64,000 nucleotides of DNA from Prosthecobacter sp. (GTDB lineage Bacteria > Verrucomicrobiota > Verrucomicrobiia > Verrucomicrobiales > Verrucomicrobiaceae), in assembly GCA_019186985.1 (NCBI GenBank), contig JABARQ010000016.1:62001-126000 (forward strand), read 5' to 3'. Positions 27,993 to 36,989 of this stretch are shown in pieces (within the stretch, counting starts at the first letter, position 1; each line of letters begins with the position of its first letter). The position numbers were made by a program, and so were the translations under genes. The notes below the pieces were generated by a model. It was not told the origin of the DNA, searched no databases, and worked only from the letters and a program-made list of their open reading frames with translations.

Positions 27993-29417
27993 TTAGGCAA
28001 TCAGCTTGTCGATCACCTGCCCGCCGATCTGCGAGAGCTGCTTGAACCGGCCCCCGTGGTAGAAGGTGAGCCTGTTGTCGTCCAGCCCGAGCATCCTCAG
28101 CAGGGTCACGTGAAGGTCGCGCACATGATGGACCTCCTCGACGGCCTCCATGCCGCGGTCGTCGGTCGCGCCGATGACATGCCCGGCCCGGCAGCCGCCT
28201 CCGGCGAACCAGACCGTCATCGCCTTCGGATTGTGATCCCGCCCATAGGCCGTGCCGCCGCGCACACCGTTGTCAGGCGTCCGGCCGAACTCGCCGCACC
28301 AGACGATGAGCGTTTCGTCCAGCAGCCCGCGCTGCCTCAGGTCGGCAATCAACGCCGCGATCGGCTGGTCCACCTGGCGGATGAGGTTGCCATGGGCGCG
28401 CTCGATGTAGTCGTGGCTGTCCCAGGTTCCCGCGTAGAGCTGCACAAAGCGCACCCCTTTTTCGACCAGCTTGCGCGCCAGCAGGCACTTGCGGCCAAAG
28501 GCGTCCGTGGCGTCCTGGCCGATGCCGTAAGCCGCCTTCGTCCCCGCATCCTCCTTTTCCAGGCCGATCACCTCAGGCACCTGCATCTGCATGCGGAAGG
28601 CCAGCTCATAGTTGTTCATCCGCGCCTTCAGCTCGTCATGCCAGGGATGCTCCGCAGCATGGCGCGCGTTCATCCGGCCTAACAAGTCCAGGTTCTCCCG
28701 CTGCTGCTCCGGCGTCACGCCCCGGGGCGGCTGCAGGTCAAGGATCGGCGTGCCCTTGGAGCGCAGCGCCGTGCCCTGGAAATGCGCCGGCAGGTAGCCG
28801 TTGCCCCAGTTGGCGCTGCCGCCCTGCGGATAGCTGATCTCCGGCAGCACGATGAAGCCCGGCAGGTCCTGGTTCACCGAGCCCAGCCCGTAGGTCACCC
28901 AGGAGCCGATCGCCGGGTCGCCGCCAAAGCGGTTGCCGCAGTTCATCTGGTACATCGCCGTCGGGTGGTTCACCGAGTCCACCTGGCAGCCGCGGTAGAA
29001 GCAAAGCTCGTCCGCCACCTTCGCCAGATGCCTCCAGGGCTCGCTCATCCAGGCCCCGCTCCTGCCCTGCTGGGCGAACTTGAAGGGCGACCTCACATAA
29101 TAACGCCTGCCGCTCTCCATCGCCGACTTCATCCTTCCCTCCCGCACGAACTCCTTCAGGTGCAGCTTCTCCAGCACCGGCTTCGGGTCAAAGCAGTCGA
29201 TGTGGCTCGGCCCGCCCTCCATCATCAGGAAGATGCAGTTCTTCGCCTTCGCAGGCAGCATCGGCGGCCTCGGCGCCAGCGGCCCCTTAGTCGCCGCCGC
29301 CAGCATCGACGTCAGCGCCACGCTGCCCAGCGAGGCGCCCAGGCCATAGACAAACTCACGCCGCGTCGGCGCATGCAGGACCCGCGCTCCGGCACAGGGG
29401 AAGAAGGAGGAACTCAT
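27993..29417 (-). CDS. DUF1501 Tat-exported sulfatase-like protein
   Basis: This 474-residue protein carries a twin-arginine signal (TRREFVYGLGASLG) and the DUF1501 fold, a distant relative of alkaline phosphatase/sulfatase. It has MMEGGPSHIDCFDPKP near the N-terminus, RFVQLYAGTWDSH, and WCGEFGRTPDNG with GRDHN near the end, all typical metal-ligand regions. In Planctomycetes and Verrucomicrobia DUF1501 genes usually sit beside a DUF1549/DUF1553 cytochrome gene. None is adjacent here, so it is an orphan copy. The substrate is unknown. Confidence 0.9.
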   Translation of the reverse strand: MSSSFFPCAGARVLHAPTRREFVYGLGASLGSVALTSMLAAATKGPLAPRPPMLPAKAKNCIFLMMEGGPSHIDCFDPKPVLEKLHLKEFVREGRMKSAMESGRRYYVRSPFKFAQQGRSGAWMSEPWRHLAKVADELCFYRGCQVDSVNHPTAMYQMNCGNRFGGDPAIGSWVTYGLGSVNQDLPGFIVLPEISYPQGGSANWGNGYLPAHFQGTALRSKGTPILDLQPPRGVTPEQQRENLDLLGRMNARHAAEHPWHDELKARMNNYELAFRMQMQVPEVIGLEKEDAGTKAAYGIGQDATDAFGRKCLLARKLVEKGVRFVQLYAGTWDSHDYIERAHGNLIRQVDQPIAALIADLRQRGLLDETLIVWCGEFGRTPDNGVRGGTAYGRDHNPKAMTVWFAGGGCRAGHVIGATDDRGMEAVEEVHHVRDLHVTLLRMLGLDDNRLTFYHGGRFKQLSQIGGQVIDKLIA

Positions 29418-29587
29418 GGTGGCGTGAGGATTTCCGATGAAAACGACCGTAGTGCCAAAATCTCACCCCATCCTGCCGGGAAAGCCTCATGAAGGCATCT
29501 GAGTGCTTGCGGCACCCGGCCCGGGCTGCTTTAAAACCCGGCGCCCGGCAAAAAATGCGCTGGACGAGCGGCGGCAAATACGCCATG

Positions 29588-29601
29588 TGTTCACCCGAAC
29601 A
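29588..29601. promoter_or_regulatory. LexA (SOS) operator upstream of recA
   Basis: TGTTC-ACCC-GAACA is a perfect 14-bp palindrome, 22 bases before the recA start. It matches exactly the TGTTC-N4-GAACA LexA-binding motif described for Verrucomicrobia. No other copy was noticed in the window by eye. Confidence 0.88.
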
Positions 29602-29623
29602 TAACCAATAACACTTCATCATC

Positions 29624-30718
29624 ATGGCCAGAGCACCCAAGGAATCTTCCGCCGAACCGAACACCAGCAAGATCGCGGAAGCCCGCGCCCGCAACCTCGA
29701 CCTGGCCATCCAGCAGATTCAGAAGGACTATGGCGAAGGCGCCATCCTGCGCATGGGCACGGGTGAAAAGGCCGAGGTCAGCGTCATCCCCACCGGCAAC
29801 CTGCTGATCGACCAGGCCCTCGGCGTCGGCGGCTTCGCCCGCGGCCGTATCGTCGAGATCTACGGCCCGGAAAGCTCCGGTAAAACCACCCTCACCCTCA
29901 CCGCCATCGCCCAGGCCCAGAAGGCTGGCGGCCTCGCCGCCTTCATCGACGTCGAACACGCGCTCGACCCCAACTACGCGAAGCGGCTCGGCGTGAAGAT
30001 GGACGAGCTGCTCGTCTCCCAGCCCAGCTCCGGTGAGGAGGCCCTGCGCATCTGCGAAACCCTGGTCCGCTCCAACGCCCTCGACGTCATTGTCATCGAC
30101 TCCGTGGCCGCCCTCGTCACCCGTCAGGAGCTCGACGGTGAGATCGGCGACAGCACCGTCGGCGCCCAGGCCCGCCTCATGAGCGCCGCCCTCCGCAAGC
30201 TCACCGCCATCATCAGCAAGGCCCGCACCTGCTGCGTCTTCACCAACCAGATCCGTGAAAAGATCGGCGTCATGTTCGGCAACCCCGAAACCACCCCGGG
30301 CGGCAAGGCCCTCAAGTTCTACGCCTCCGTCCGTGTCGACATCCGCCGCATCGGCGCCATCAAGAGCAGCGACGGCACCGTCACCGGCAACCGCACCAAG
30401 GTGAAGGTCGTGAAAAACAAGCTCGCCCCGCCCTACACCGAGGCCGAGTTCGACATCATGTACAACGAGGGCATCTCCAACGTCGGCTCCATGCTCGACC
30501 TGGCCATGGAGTTCGACATCCTCCAGAAGCGCGGCTCCTGGATCAGCTACAAGGGAACCCAGCTCGCCCAGGGTCGCGACGCCGCCAAGGAAACCCTCAA
30601 GAACGACTCCGGGCTTTATGCCGAAATCGAGGAGGCCGTGAAGGCCAAGCTGGCCGAAAAAGGCGGCGCCGCCTCCGCCTCCGGCTCCGGTGGCGCAAGC
30701 AGCGGCGGCGAGGAGTGA
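29624..30718 (+). CDS. recA: Recombinase RecA
   Basis: This 364-residue RecA is the DNA-strand-exchange ATPase and SOS coprotease. It has Walker A GPESSGKT, the [10 protein letters not shown] block, [10 protein letters not shown] (Walker B), the L1/L2 DNA-binding region with [21 protein letters not shown], and [12 protein letters not shown]. The acidic, Gly/Ser-rich C-terminal tail is typical. A LexA operator lies directly upstream and a strong terminator directly downstream, so recA is a single SOS-controlled transcription unit here. No recX follows. Confidence 0.98.
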   Translation: MARAPKESSAEPNTSKIAEARARNLDLAIQQIQKDYGEGAILRMGTGEKAEVSVIPTGNLLIDQALGVGGFARGRIVEIYGPESSGKTTLTLTAIAQAQKAGGLAAFIDVEHALDPNYAKRLGVKMDELLVSQPSSGEEALRICETLVRSNALDVIVIDSVAALVTRQELDGEIGDSTVGAQARLMSAALRKLTAIISKARTCCVFTNQIREKIGVMFGNPETTPGGKALKFYASVRVDIRRIGAIKSSDGTVTGNRTKVKVVKNKLAPPYTEAEFDIMYNEGISNVGSMLDLAMEFDILQKRGSWISYKGTQLAQGRDAAKETLKNDSGLYAEIEEAVKAKLAEKGGAASASGSGGASSGGEE

Positions 30719-30774
30719 CTTGTCACGTCTCAGCCCTGGCGCACAGGCAGCCACCCCGCCTCCCCCTCCCAGTC

Positions 30775-30810
30775 AACGCACTCCGGCCATACCGTGAGTG
30801 CGTTTTCATT
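30775..30810 (+). terminator. Intrinsic terminator of recA
   Basis: AACGCACTC (30775-30783) pairs with GAGTGCGTT (30796-30804) over a 12-base loop and runs into TTTT. It starts 56 bases after the recA stop. Confidence 0.8.
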
Positions 30811-30852
30811 TCGACGCCTGACGATGCCCTCACCAGCCTGTCGATGCCTGTC

Positions 30853-31173
30853 TCAGGAGGATTTCCTGCGGCCAAACAGCCGTGTGAAAAAGCCCTCCTT
30901 CGGCTTGGGCGCCTCCTCCTCGGTGGGCGCAAGAGGCGTCGGAGTACGCCGCGTTCCTGATGTTTCCTTGCCCGGTTTCGCAGCCACCCTGATCTTTTTC
31001 AGCTGAGGCTGCCACCACGCTGCCATCAGCGTGCCAGCCTCCTCCCAAAGCTCCAGACCAGAACGCCAGATGAGGGTGCGGGCATTGATCCTGCCCTCCT
31101 TGATCATGGCCTTCATGGCCTCATCATCATGCGGACCGTCAGCAGCACCCTCATTGTTGTAAAACCAGATCAT
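30853..31173 (-). CDS. Small GYF_2 (DUF4339) domain protein
   Basis: This 106-residue protein begins with the GYF_2 pattern: W-F-Y-N-N-E near the N-terminus, G-P-H-D-D-E-A-M, and ARTLIWRSGLELWEEA. The remainder is basic and Pro-rich, ending FFTRLFGRRKSS. GYF_2 domains are proline-rich-peptide or protein-protein adaptors, often in membrane proteins, but no membrane segment is visible here. It lies last in a row of three minus-strand genes. Its role is unknown. Confidence 0.75.
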   Translation of the reverse strand: MIWFYNNEGAADGPHDDEAMKAMIKEGRINARTLIWRSGLELWEEAGTLMAAWWQPQLKKIRVAAKPGKETSGTRRTPTPLAPTEEEAPKPKEGFFTRLFGRRKSS

Positions 31174-31227
31174 GCCCCTGGGTTATGCCATGAAAGCCGG
31201 TGCCTGGGAAGATGGATTTTCGCCGCC

Positions 31228-31599
31228 TCAGGCCAGGCCGAGAGCCTCCACCTGCTCCTCGTCCAGACCCAGGTAGTGGCCGATTTCATGCAGCAGCGTG
31301 ATGCGCAGCTCCTCCCGAAACGCCTGCCGGTCACGTCCCGCATGTTCCCAGATGTTGTCGAGGAACAGCCGGATCCTCGGCAGGCTGGCGGGATGCTCGT
31401 CATCCGGCTCGCCGCAGGCACGCCCCTCAAACAATCCCAGGAGATCGTCAGGCAGTTCAGGATCATCCGCCACTGCCTGCTCGATCCACTCCACCACGAC
31501 CGGACAGCCCCCGGCCGTTTCACGAATCGCCTCCGGCAGCCGGCTCAGAACCTGCCGGATCACCGTGTCAGCCACATTTTCAAGATGCCTCGGACTCAT
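31228..31599 (-). CDS. Minimal-zincin metallopeptidase family protein
   Basis: This 123-residue protein carries HEIGHYLGLDEEQ at residues 104-116, the HExxHxxG zinc motif of the small metallopeptidase (MTZN/zincin_1) family, followed by the usual Asp/Glu pair. The N-terminal half is helical and ends in the typical PRIRLFLDNIW strand. Cytosolic location is expected because there is no signal. It begins 12 bases after the lipoprotein gene on the same strand, consistent with an operon. Substrates of this family are not established. Confidence 0.85.
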   Translation of the reverse strand: MSPRHLENVADTVIRQVLSRLPEAIRETAGGCPVVVEWIEQAVADDPELPDDLLGLFEGRACGEPDDEHPASLPRIRLFLDNIWEHAGRDRQAFREELRITLLHEIGHYLGLDEEQVEALGLA

Positions 31600-31610
31600 G
31601 CCACCCGTCT

Positions 31611-32081
31611 TCAGTAGGAGTCATACAACGTGCCCGCACGGCGGGCGTTGTAGTTCGAGCCTCCAACGTCACGCATGAAGTTGCCCTGGATCTGGTTGCC
31701 CATGCCGTTGACCCGGGATGAACTGTAAAGCGAACCGTTGATCTGTCCGGCAGTCGGCGCATCCAGCTGCACCGGCCGGTCCGGCGTGGGGATGCCCAGC
31801 GACTTCAGCTCGCTCTGCGCCAGGTTGTGACGGCTCCAGAGCATGGTGTCCACCTTGTTGCGCACCTTCTTGTCGAGCGACTCCACGGCCTCCGCATGCT
31901 GCTCGGCGGAAATCTGGCCCGACGCCCGCAGTGACGCCAGCTCGGCATACTCCGGCTGATGCTCGGCACGCACCTTCTGCTCCAGGGCATCCAGCTGCGC
32001 CGAAGTCGGCACGGTGGACTCACAGGCGGCAAGCATCAGCGCCAGAACCGGCAGGAAACCGCGGACAAAAAACAAGTTCAT
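31611..32081 (-). CDS. Hypothetical lipoprotein
   Basis: This 156-residue protein has a lipoprotein signal with lipobox LAAC (Cys about 19), then an Ala/Glu/Gln-rich helical region with coiled-coil character (residues 28-95). A polar, Asn/Ser/Gly-rich C-terminus follows. I recognise no family. It starts the minus-strand cluster with the zincin and GYF_2 genes and is divergent from glnS across 126 bases. Confidence 0.65.
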   Translation of the reverse strand: MNLFFVRGFLPVLALMLAACESTVPTSAQLDALEQKVRAEHQPEYAELASLRASGQISAEQHAEAVESLDKKVRNKVDTMLWSRHNLAQSELKSLGIPTPDRPVQLDAPTAGQINGSLYSSSRVNGMGNQIQGNFMRDVGGSNYNARRAGTLYDSY

Positions 32082-32207
32082 CCCTCCATCCTAACCCCAC
32101 CCTCCCCACCCTGGCAATCCCATCCTTGCCCCTCCGGCACGACTTCGGACTTCGCCCACCCCAAGCCCCTTGACCTCGCCGCCCTCCGCAGCAAACCTCC
32201 GCCTCCC

Positions 32208-33911
32208 ATGTCCGAAGCCGCGCCCGCCGCCCCCACAGCCTCCCTTGATTTCATCCGTGAAATGGTCGCCGCCGACGTTGCGGCAGGACGCAACGGCGGC
32301 CAGGTTGTCACCCGTTTCCCGCCGGAGCCCAACGGCTACCTCCACATCGGCCATGCCAAGAGCATCTGCCTCAACTTCGGCCTCAGCCAGGAATATGCCC
32401 CCAGCTCCCGCTGCCACCTCCGCTTTGACGACACCAACCCCACCAAGGAGGAGGTCGAATATGTCGAAAGCATCATGGAGGACGTGAAATGGCTCGGCTT
32501 CGACTGGGGCTCCAACCTCTTCTACGCCAGCGACTACTTCGAGAAGCTCTACGGCTTCGCCGTCCAGCTCATCGAAAAAGGCCTCGCCTATGTCGATGAC
32601 CAGACGCCTGACCAGATCCGTGAAACCCGCGGCACCCTGACCGCGCCCGGCACGGCCAGCCCCTTCCGTGACCGCCCCCCGGCGGAAAACAAGGACCTCT
32701 TCGCCCGCATGAGGGCCGGCGAGTTCCAGAACGGGGAGAAGGTCCTGCGCGCGAAGATCGACATGGCGTCGCCCAACATGAACCTGCGCGACCCGGTCAT
32801 CTACCGCATCCTGCACGCCCATCATCACCGCACCGGTGACGCCTGGTGCATCTACCCGATGTACGACTACGCGCATCCGCTCAGCGACGCGCTGGAAGGC
32901 ATCACCCACAGCCTCTGCACGCTCGAGTTCGAGCACCACCGCCCTCTTTATGAGTGGCTTGTCAACCATGTCGACGGCCTGCCCGGCCAGCCCTACCAGC
33001 GCGAGTTCGCACGCCTCAACCTCACCTACACCGTGATGAGCAAGCGCAAGCTGCTCCGTCTCGTGAAGGACGGTCTCGTCAATGGCTGGGACGACCCCCG
33101 CATGCCCACCCTCAGCGGCATCCGCCGCCGCGGCTGCACACCTGCCGCCATCCGCGCCTTCTGCAAGGCCATCGGCCTGACCAAGTACCCGTCACTGACC
33201 GAGCTCAACCTGCTCGAGCACCACGTCCGCGAGGACCTCAACAGGATCTCCCTGCGCGTCTATGCCGTGCTGAAGCCGGTCAAGGTCGTGCTCACCAACT
33301 ATCCCGAGGGCCGGGTTGAGCATGTCGAGGTGCCGAACAACCCCGAGAACGAGGCCGACGGCAAGCGCCAGGTGCCCCTGAGCCGCGAGCTTTACATCGA
33401 CGCCGACGACTTCATGGAAACACCCGTCCAGGGCTTCCACCGCCTCGTCCCCGGCGGTGAGGTGCGCCTGAAGTACGCCTTCTGCATCATCTGCCAGGAG
33501 GTCGTCAAGGATGACGCTGGCAACATCCTCGAACTGCGCTGCACCTACGACGACGCCACACGCCACGGCGCCAAGCCGGTCGGCCGACCAAAGGTCAAGG
33601 GCACCATCCACTGGGTCAGCGCCGCCCAGGCCGCCGACATCGAAGTCCGCCTTTATGACAGGCTGTTCACCGTCGAGCAGCCGGACGAGCAGGCCGGCGA
33701 GGACGGTGACTTCACCCAGTTCCTCAACCCCGGCTCCCTGGAGACCGTGACTGCCAAGATCGAGCCCTCGATCCTCAACGCCAGGCCTGGCGGCCACTAC
33801 CAGTTCGAGCGCGTCGGCTACTTCTTCGCCGACCCGAAGGACAGCAAGCCCGGCAGCCCCGTCTTCAACCGCACCGTCCAGCTCAAGGACGGCTTCGTGG
33901 TGAAGAAGTGA
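32208..33911 (+). CDS. glnS: Glutaminyl-tRNA synthetase
   Basis: This 567-residue class I enzyme charges tRNA-Gln directly, a trait not universal in bacteria. It has the early block [17 protein letters not shown] (HIGH motif), [26 protein letters not shown], and MSKRKL as the KMSKS-type loop. The anticodon-binding domains are intact, ending with the [12 protein letters not shown] and [10 protein letters not shown] signatures of GlnRS rather than GluRS. The length is usual (E. coli about 550). The start at 32208 is supported by family N-termini. Confidence 0.96.
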   Translation: MSEAAPAAPTASLDFIREMVAADVAAGRNGGQVVTRFPPEPNGYLHIGHAKSICLNFGLSQEYAPSSRCHLRFDDTNPTKEEVEYVESIMEDVKWLGFDWGSNLFYASDYFEKLYGFAVQLIEKGLAYVDDQTPDQIRETRGTLTAPGTASPFRDRPPAENKDLFARMRAGEFQNGEKVLRAKIDMASPNMNLRDPVIYRILHAHHHRTGDAWCIYPMYDYAHPLSDALEGITHSLCTLEFEHHRPLYEWLVNHVDGLPGQPYQREFARLNLTYTVMSKRKLLRLVKDGLVNGWDDPRMPTLSGIRRRGCTPAAIRAFCKAIGLTKYPSLTELNLLEHHVREDLNRISLRVYAVLKPVKVVLTNYPEGRVEHVEVPNNPENEADGKRQVPLSRELYIDADDFMETPVQGFHRLVPGGEVRLKYAFCIICQEVVKDDAGNILELRCTYDDATRHGAKPVGRPKVKGTIHWVSAAQAADIEVRLYDRLFTVEQPDEQAGEDGDFTQFLNPGSLETVTAKIEPSILNARPGGHYQFERVGYFFADPKDSKPGSPVFNRTVQLKDGFVVKK

Positions 33912-33956
33912 GGTGCAGGGGCGGAGGCACAGGTTCAGTCAATCCATCGCACATAT

Positions 33957-33984
33957 GCAAAAAGCGGGTTTGAACAGTTTTTGC
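33957..33984 (+). terminator. Weak hairpin after glnS
   Basis: GCAAAAA (33957-33963) and TTTTTGC (33978-33984) form a 7-bp, AT-rich stem between the convergent glnS and OLD-like genes. The T-run inside the second arm could serve as a release tract, but the stem is weak. Confidence 0.3.
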
Positions 33985-34019
33985 GCCCGGCGGGGCTTGG
34001 CGTGCACCGGCGTCTCATT

Positions 34020-35786
34020 TCAGAGCTTCAGCAGGTCGTGCAGTGCATCGAGCTTTTCACGCACCTCTCCGTTCAGATCGCCAGGATCGCAGAGGTCCAC
34101 CAGCGCGTGCAGCTCTCCTTTGCGGGCCAGCATCCTGGTTCCTGTCTCGTGTGCCAGCCGCCGGAAAAACTCCTCGGCGAACAGGCTCAGCTTCTTCGAC
34201 TGCGTCTGAGCCCGCCACAGCGTCCTGCGCGTGGAGTGGTCCGCCTTTTGATAATTCTCAAAGTCTTCCCGGTTGTCTTCAAACACCTCTCGCAAGATCA
34301 GATCCTCCAGAAGCTTCCGCCTTGTTTGGGCAAACAGATCTTCGTTCGTGAGGTGCTTGTCAACCCACGCTGACAGCAGCTCTGGCGTGATGAAGTAATT
34401 CTCAGGCTCATATCGCTTCCACATGCGAATTTGCAGGCCACCCTGAGCGCCCTCCCGGTGTGGCTTGCCGTCATTGTCGCGGATCTCCAGTCCTCGAAGG
34501 TCGGGAATCATGCCCTGCAAGGCATGGAAATGCTCCGGAGCGCGCAGACCATAGCCTCCCTCCACACGGTCCAGTTCATCATCCAGGCTGCGGTCAGAAC
34601 CGGGAAAATTGTCCTGCAGATAGTAAACATTCAGATGCGCCCCATCATCCAGGCAGTCCTTGACGGGGTGATTGAGCTTGCTGGCAAAGGCCCGCAGCAG
34701 GTCCACGTCCGTGCTACCCTCCACATAGAAGACATGGCCTGTCTCCCGCGCCTTCACATAGTGCTCCGCGCCAAAGTGCTTCAATGCGTTCGTAATCTGC
34801 GCCTTCTTCGCCAGGTTTTCCGTGTGCCCCGCAAGGATCAGCGTCAGGTTTCGGTCCAGCGCCTCGCGCAGCACCACTTCCGAGTGAGTCACGATGATCA
34901 CCTGACAGCTGTTTTTGTGGGCGATGTCACGCAGCAGCACATACACCTGCTGCTGACGCAGGATTTCCAGGTGGGCATCCGGCTCGTCGATCAGCAGCAC
35001 ACTGCCCTTGTGGGAATAGAGATGGGCAAAGATCAGCAGCATCTGCTGAAACCCACGTCCGGCAAGGGACAAGTCAAGCTCACCACCCGCCCCCTCCTGT
35101 TCATAGCCCAGGTCCACAGCCCCCCGCTCATTCTCCAGCGGCACCGTCAGCCGCACATGGAAAAGGCGGCGCATGAGCTCCGTGATCTCCATCCAATCCT
35201 GCGGCGCCTGCTGATGCACCAGCAGACAGAGGTTCCGCACCACCTCAGCCGTGCTGCCGCGCCCCAGGTGAAAGTCAATCCGGCTGGGCTTGATCACCGC
35301 CTCGTCCGCAGAGATGCCGGACATCGGATACAGCAGGGATACATCCAGCGCCGCCGCAGCCTGAAAGGCCTCTTCGTGAGCCAGGGATTCAGGGGCGGGC
35401 TCGCAATACACCAGTTCGTCGCTGGAATGATGGCGGAAAATCATCGTCAGTGGCACAGGCTGTCCGCTCACATCCACCGCCACTGTAATCCTCAGGTCCT
35501 TGCTGCCAGCCTTCAAGTTGTACCAGAAATGGCGCGTCTTCGGCACCGGCACGGACAGGATGCTCAGGCGGTTCAATGCCTTGCCCTTCCGTTTTTCCGC
35601 CTTCGAGTTCTCCGACTCCGCCCGCCAGGTTCGCAGGCCGATCGACCAGAGCGCAATGGCCTGCAACGCACTTGTCTTGCCACAGTTGTTCGGCCCGATG
35701 AGCACGGCCGGATGCTCAAGCTCAATGCGCTGGGTGTCCCCGTAGCGCTTGAAATTCTCGATCTCGACGAAATGCAGCAGTTTCAT
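34020..35786 (-). CDS. OLD-family-like AAA/ABC ATPase with TOPRIM domain
   Basis: This 588-residue protein starts with a RecF/OLD-type ABC ATPase. Walker A is GPNNCGKT (31-38), the signature-like segment is LSLAGRGFQQM, Walker B is LLIDEPDAHLE (about 265-274), and the H-loop is His301. A TOPRIM-like domain follows, with FYVEGSTD (Glu356) and IRDNDG (Asp437, Asp439), then MWKRYEPENYFITPE typical of OLD-like nucleases. The C-terminus is helical. Known relatives are overcoming-lysogenisation nucleases, retron effectors and the AriA/AriB (PARIS) pair; a fused version is one reading. No helicase or toxin partner lies beside it. A phage-defence role is inference. Confidence 0.83.
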   Translation of the reverse strand: MKLLHFVEIENFKRYGDTQRIELEHPAVLIGPNNCGKTSALQAIALWSIGLRTWRAESENSKAEKRKGKALNRLSILSVPVPKTRHFWYNLKAGSKDLRITVAVDVSGQPVPLTMIFRHHSSDELVYCEPAPESLAHEEAFQAAAALDVSLLYPMSGISADEAVIKPSRIDFHLGRGSTAEVVRNLCLLVHQQAPQDWMEITELMRRLFHVRLTVPLENERGAVDLGYEQEGAGGELDLSLAGRGFQQMLLIFAHLYSHKGSVLLIDEPDAHLEILRQQQVYVLLRDIAHKNSCQVIIVTHSEVVLREALDRNLTLILAGHTENLAKKAQITNALKHFGAEHYVKARETGHVFYVEGSTDVDLLRAFASKLNHPVKDCLDDGAHLNVYYLQDNFPGSDRSLDDELDRVEGGYGLRAPEHFHALQGMIPDLRGLEIRDNDGKPHREGAQGGLQIRMWKRYEPENYFITPELLSAWVDKHLTNEDLFAQTRRKLLEDLILREVFEDNREDFENYQKADHSTRRTLWRAQTQSKKLSLFAEEFFRRLAHETGTRMLARKGELHALVDLCDPGDLNGEVREKLDALHDLLKL

Positions 35787-36095
35787 GGCTCAAGATAGTG
35801 ATCAGGTGGTGGCAAAAGACAATCACACAGCGCAGGCTGCCCAGGAACTCGCGATTGCCTGCCAGTGCCAAAGCGGGCGTGGAACTTGAACTAGGGCGCA
35901 TCCTTTACCCCCCGGATGAAACAGGCGGCGTTCCAGGGACAGGGTTCGAGGGGTTTGGCGGTGTCGGAAGCCATGCAGTATCCCGCCCAGCCAAGCAGGC
36001 GATGTTTTTAAAGCAAGGAGTTTGCCTTGTCTCTACGGCATCCTGCCTTCCTGCGTCCGTGCTCTTCATGCCTCGTGGCCGACGGTCGGCAGCCG
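35787..36095. other. 309-base intergenic region with a short N-formylglutamate-hydrolase-like remnant
   Basis: This is the only gap over 300 bases. On the minus strand near 35920-35970 it reads PNPSNPVPGTP then SSGG. That resembles SPGKPVPGTPFFRGG inside the hydrolase gene that begins 0.1-1 kb to the right. The match is about ten residues in 23 with no open frame around it, so it may be a decayed duplicate or a coincidence. Nothing else is recognised. Confidence 0.35.
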
Positions 36096-36989
36096 TCACT
36101 TCGGCGCGCGTCCCACGCCCAGCGTGGTGCCAAGGTTTCTGACAAAGTAGGTCTTCAGACTGGCGGCCAGAGCCTCGGCAAATCGCTGCCGGCTGGCCGC
36201 CGTGTCTCGTAGTCGCGGACGGTAGGCCTCGATCTGCAGGCCGGTGACACCGGCCTCGGCCTTGCAGTGGCGGAAGATCGTGTATCCCCCGCGGAAAAAG
36301 GGCGTGCCGGGCACCGGCTTGCCAGGACTCGGCGTCGCCGGAAACCCTTCATGTTCCAGCAGGGCCCCGAGGCTGAACGGCCCGCTCAGCAGCTCCATGT
36401 GCGGAATGCCGCGTTTCTCAACCATCAAGCGCAGGCTGCTTTTCTGCACCACGGCGGGACTGTTCAGCACCTGGCCGTCCTGGGCCAGGTCAGCAGCGTT
36501 GAGCAGGTAGCCAAGCTCGACCCGCGGATCGGGATGTCCGTGGCCATGCATGTCGATCAGAAAGGCCACGCCATGATCCTTCACCGCCTTCCGACAGGCT
36601 TCGTCGATGAACCCGTGATGCTCATGCCAGGCCTGGGAGGCCAGTGCGTTGCCCTGCGCCGCCTCGGACAGGTCGCGGTTTGCATCCAGCTTGCTCCGAT
36701 GCAGATGGCACACGACCAGATGCGGCCGGCCACCGGCCGCCGCCTGGACGGCCTCCACCACCGCCCGGGCCAGCTCCTGGGTGTTCGCATCCATGTCCAC
36801 GACACCCTGGGTCCGGTCAGGAATGTCCGCCGGCTTCTCACGCCCGCCATGAGGCGCGGCGATGACCAGGGGCAGCGCGCCCGGCTGATATTCGATGAAG
36901 CGGCGCGAACCAAAAAGGATGTCATGCGGAGGAGGCTCCGCCGCCCCGGCGGCCGCACCGAGGAACAGGATTATCCAAAGGGATTTCAT
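36096..36989 (-). CDS. Exported N-formylglutamate amidohydrolase-like protein
   Basis: This 297-residue protein has a signal peptide (MKSLWIILFLGAAAGAAE). Its FGase-family features are VIAAPHGGREKPADIPDRT near the N-terminus and FLIDMHGHGHPDPRVELGY, with metal/catalytic His and Asp. The family includes histidine-pathway HutG-type enzymes, but an exported form suggests a different amide or peptide substrate. Its ATG overlaps the stop of the upstream BPL-N gene (ATGA at 36986-36989), so the two are translationally coupled. It ends just before the 309-base gap. Confidence 0.83.
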   Translation of the reverse strand: MKSLWIILFLGAAAGAAEPPPHDILFGSRRFIEYQPGALPLVIAAPHGGREKPADIPDRTQGVVDMDANTQELARAVVEAVQAAAGGRPHLVVCHLHRSKLDANRDLSEAAQGNALASQAWHEHHGFIDEACRKAVKDHGVAFLIDMHGHGHPDPRVELGYLLNAADLAQDGQVLNSPAVVQKSSLRLMVEKRGIPHMELLSGPFSLGALLEHEGFPATPSPGKPVPGTPFFRGGYTIFRHCKAEAGVTGLQIEAYRPRLRDTAASRQRFAEALAASLKTYFVRNLGTTLGVGRAPK

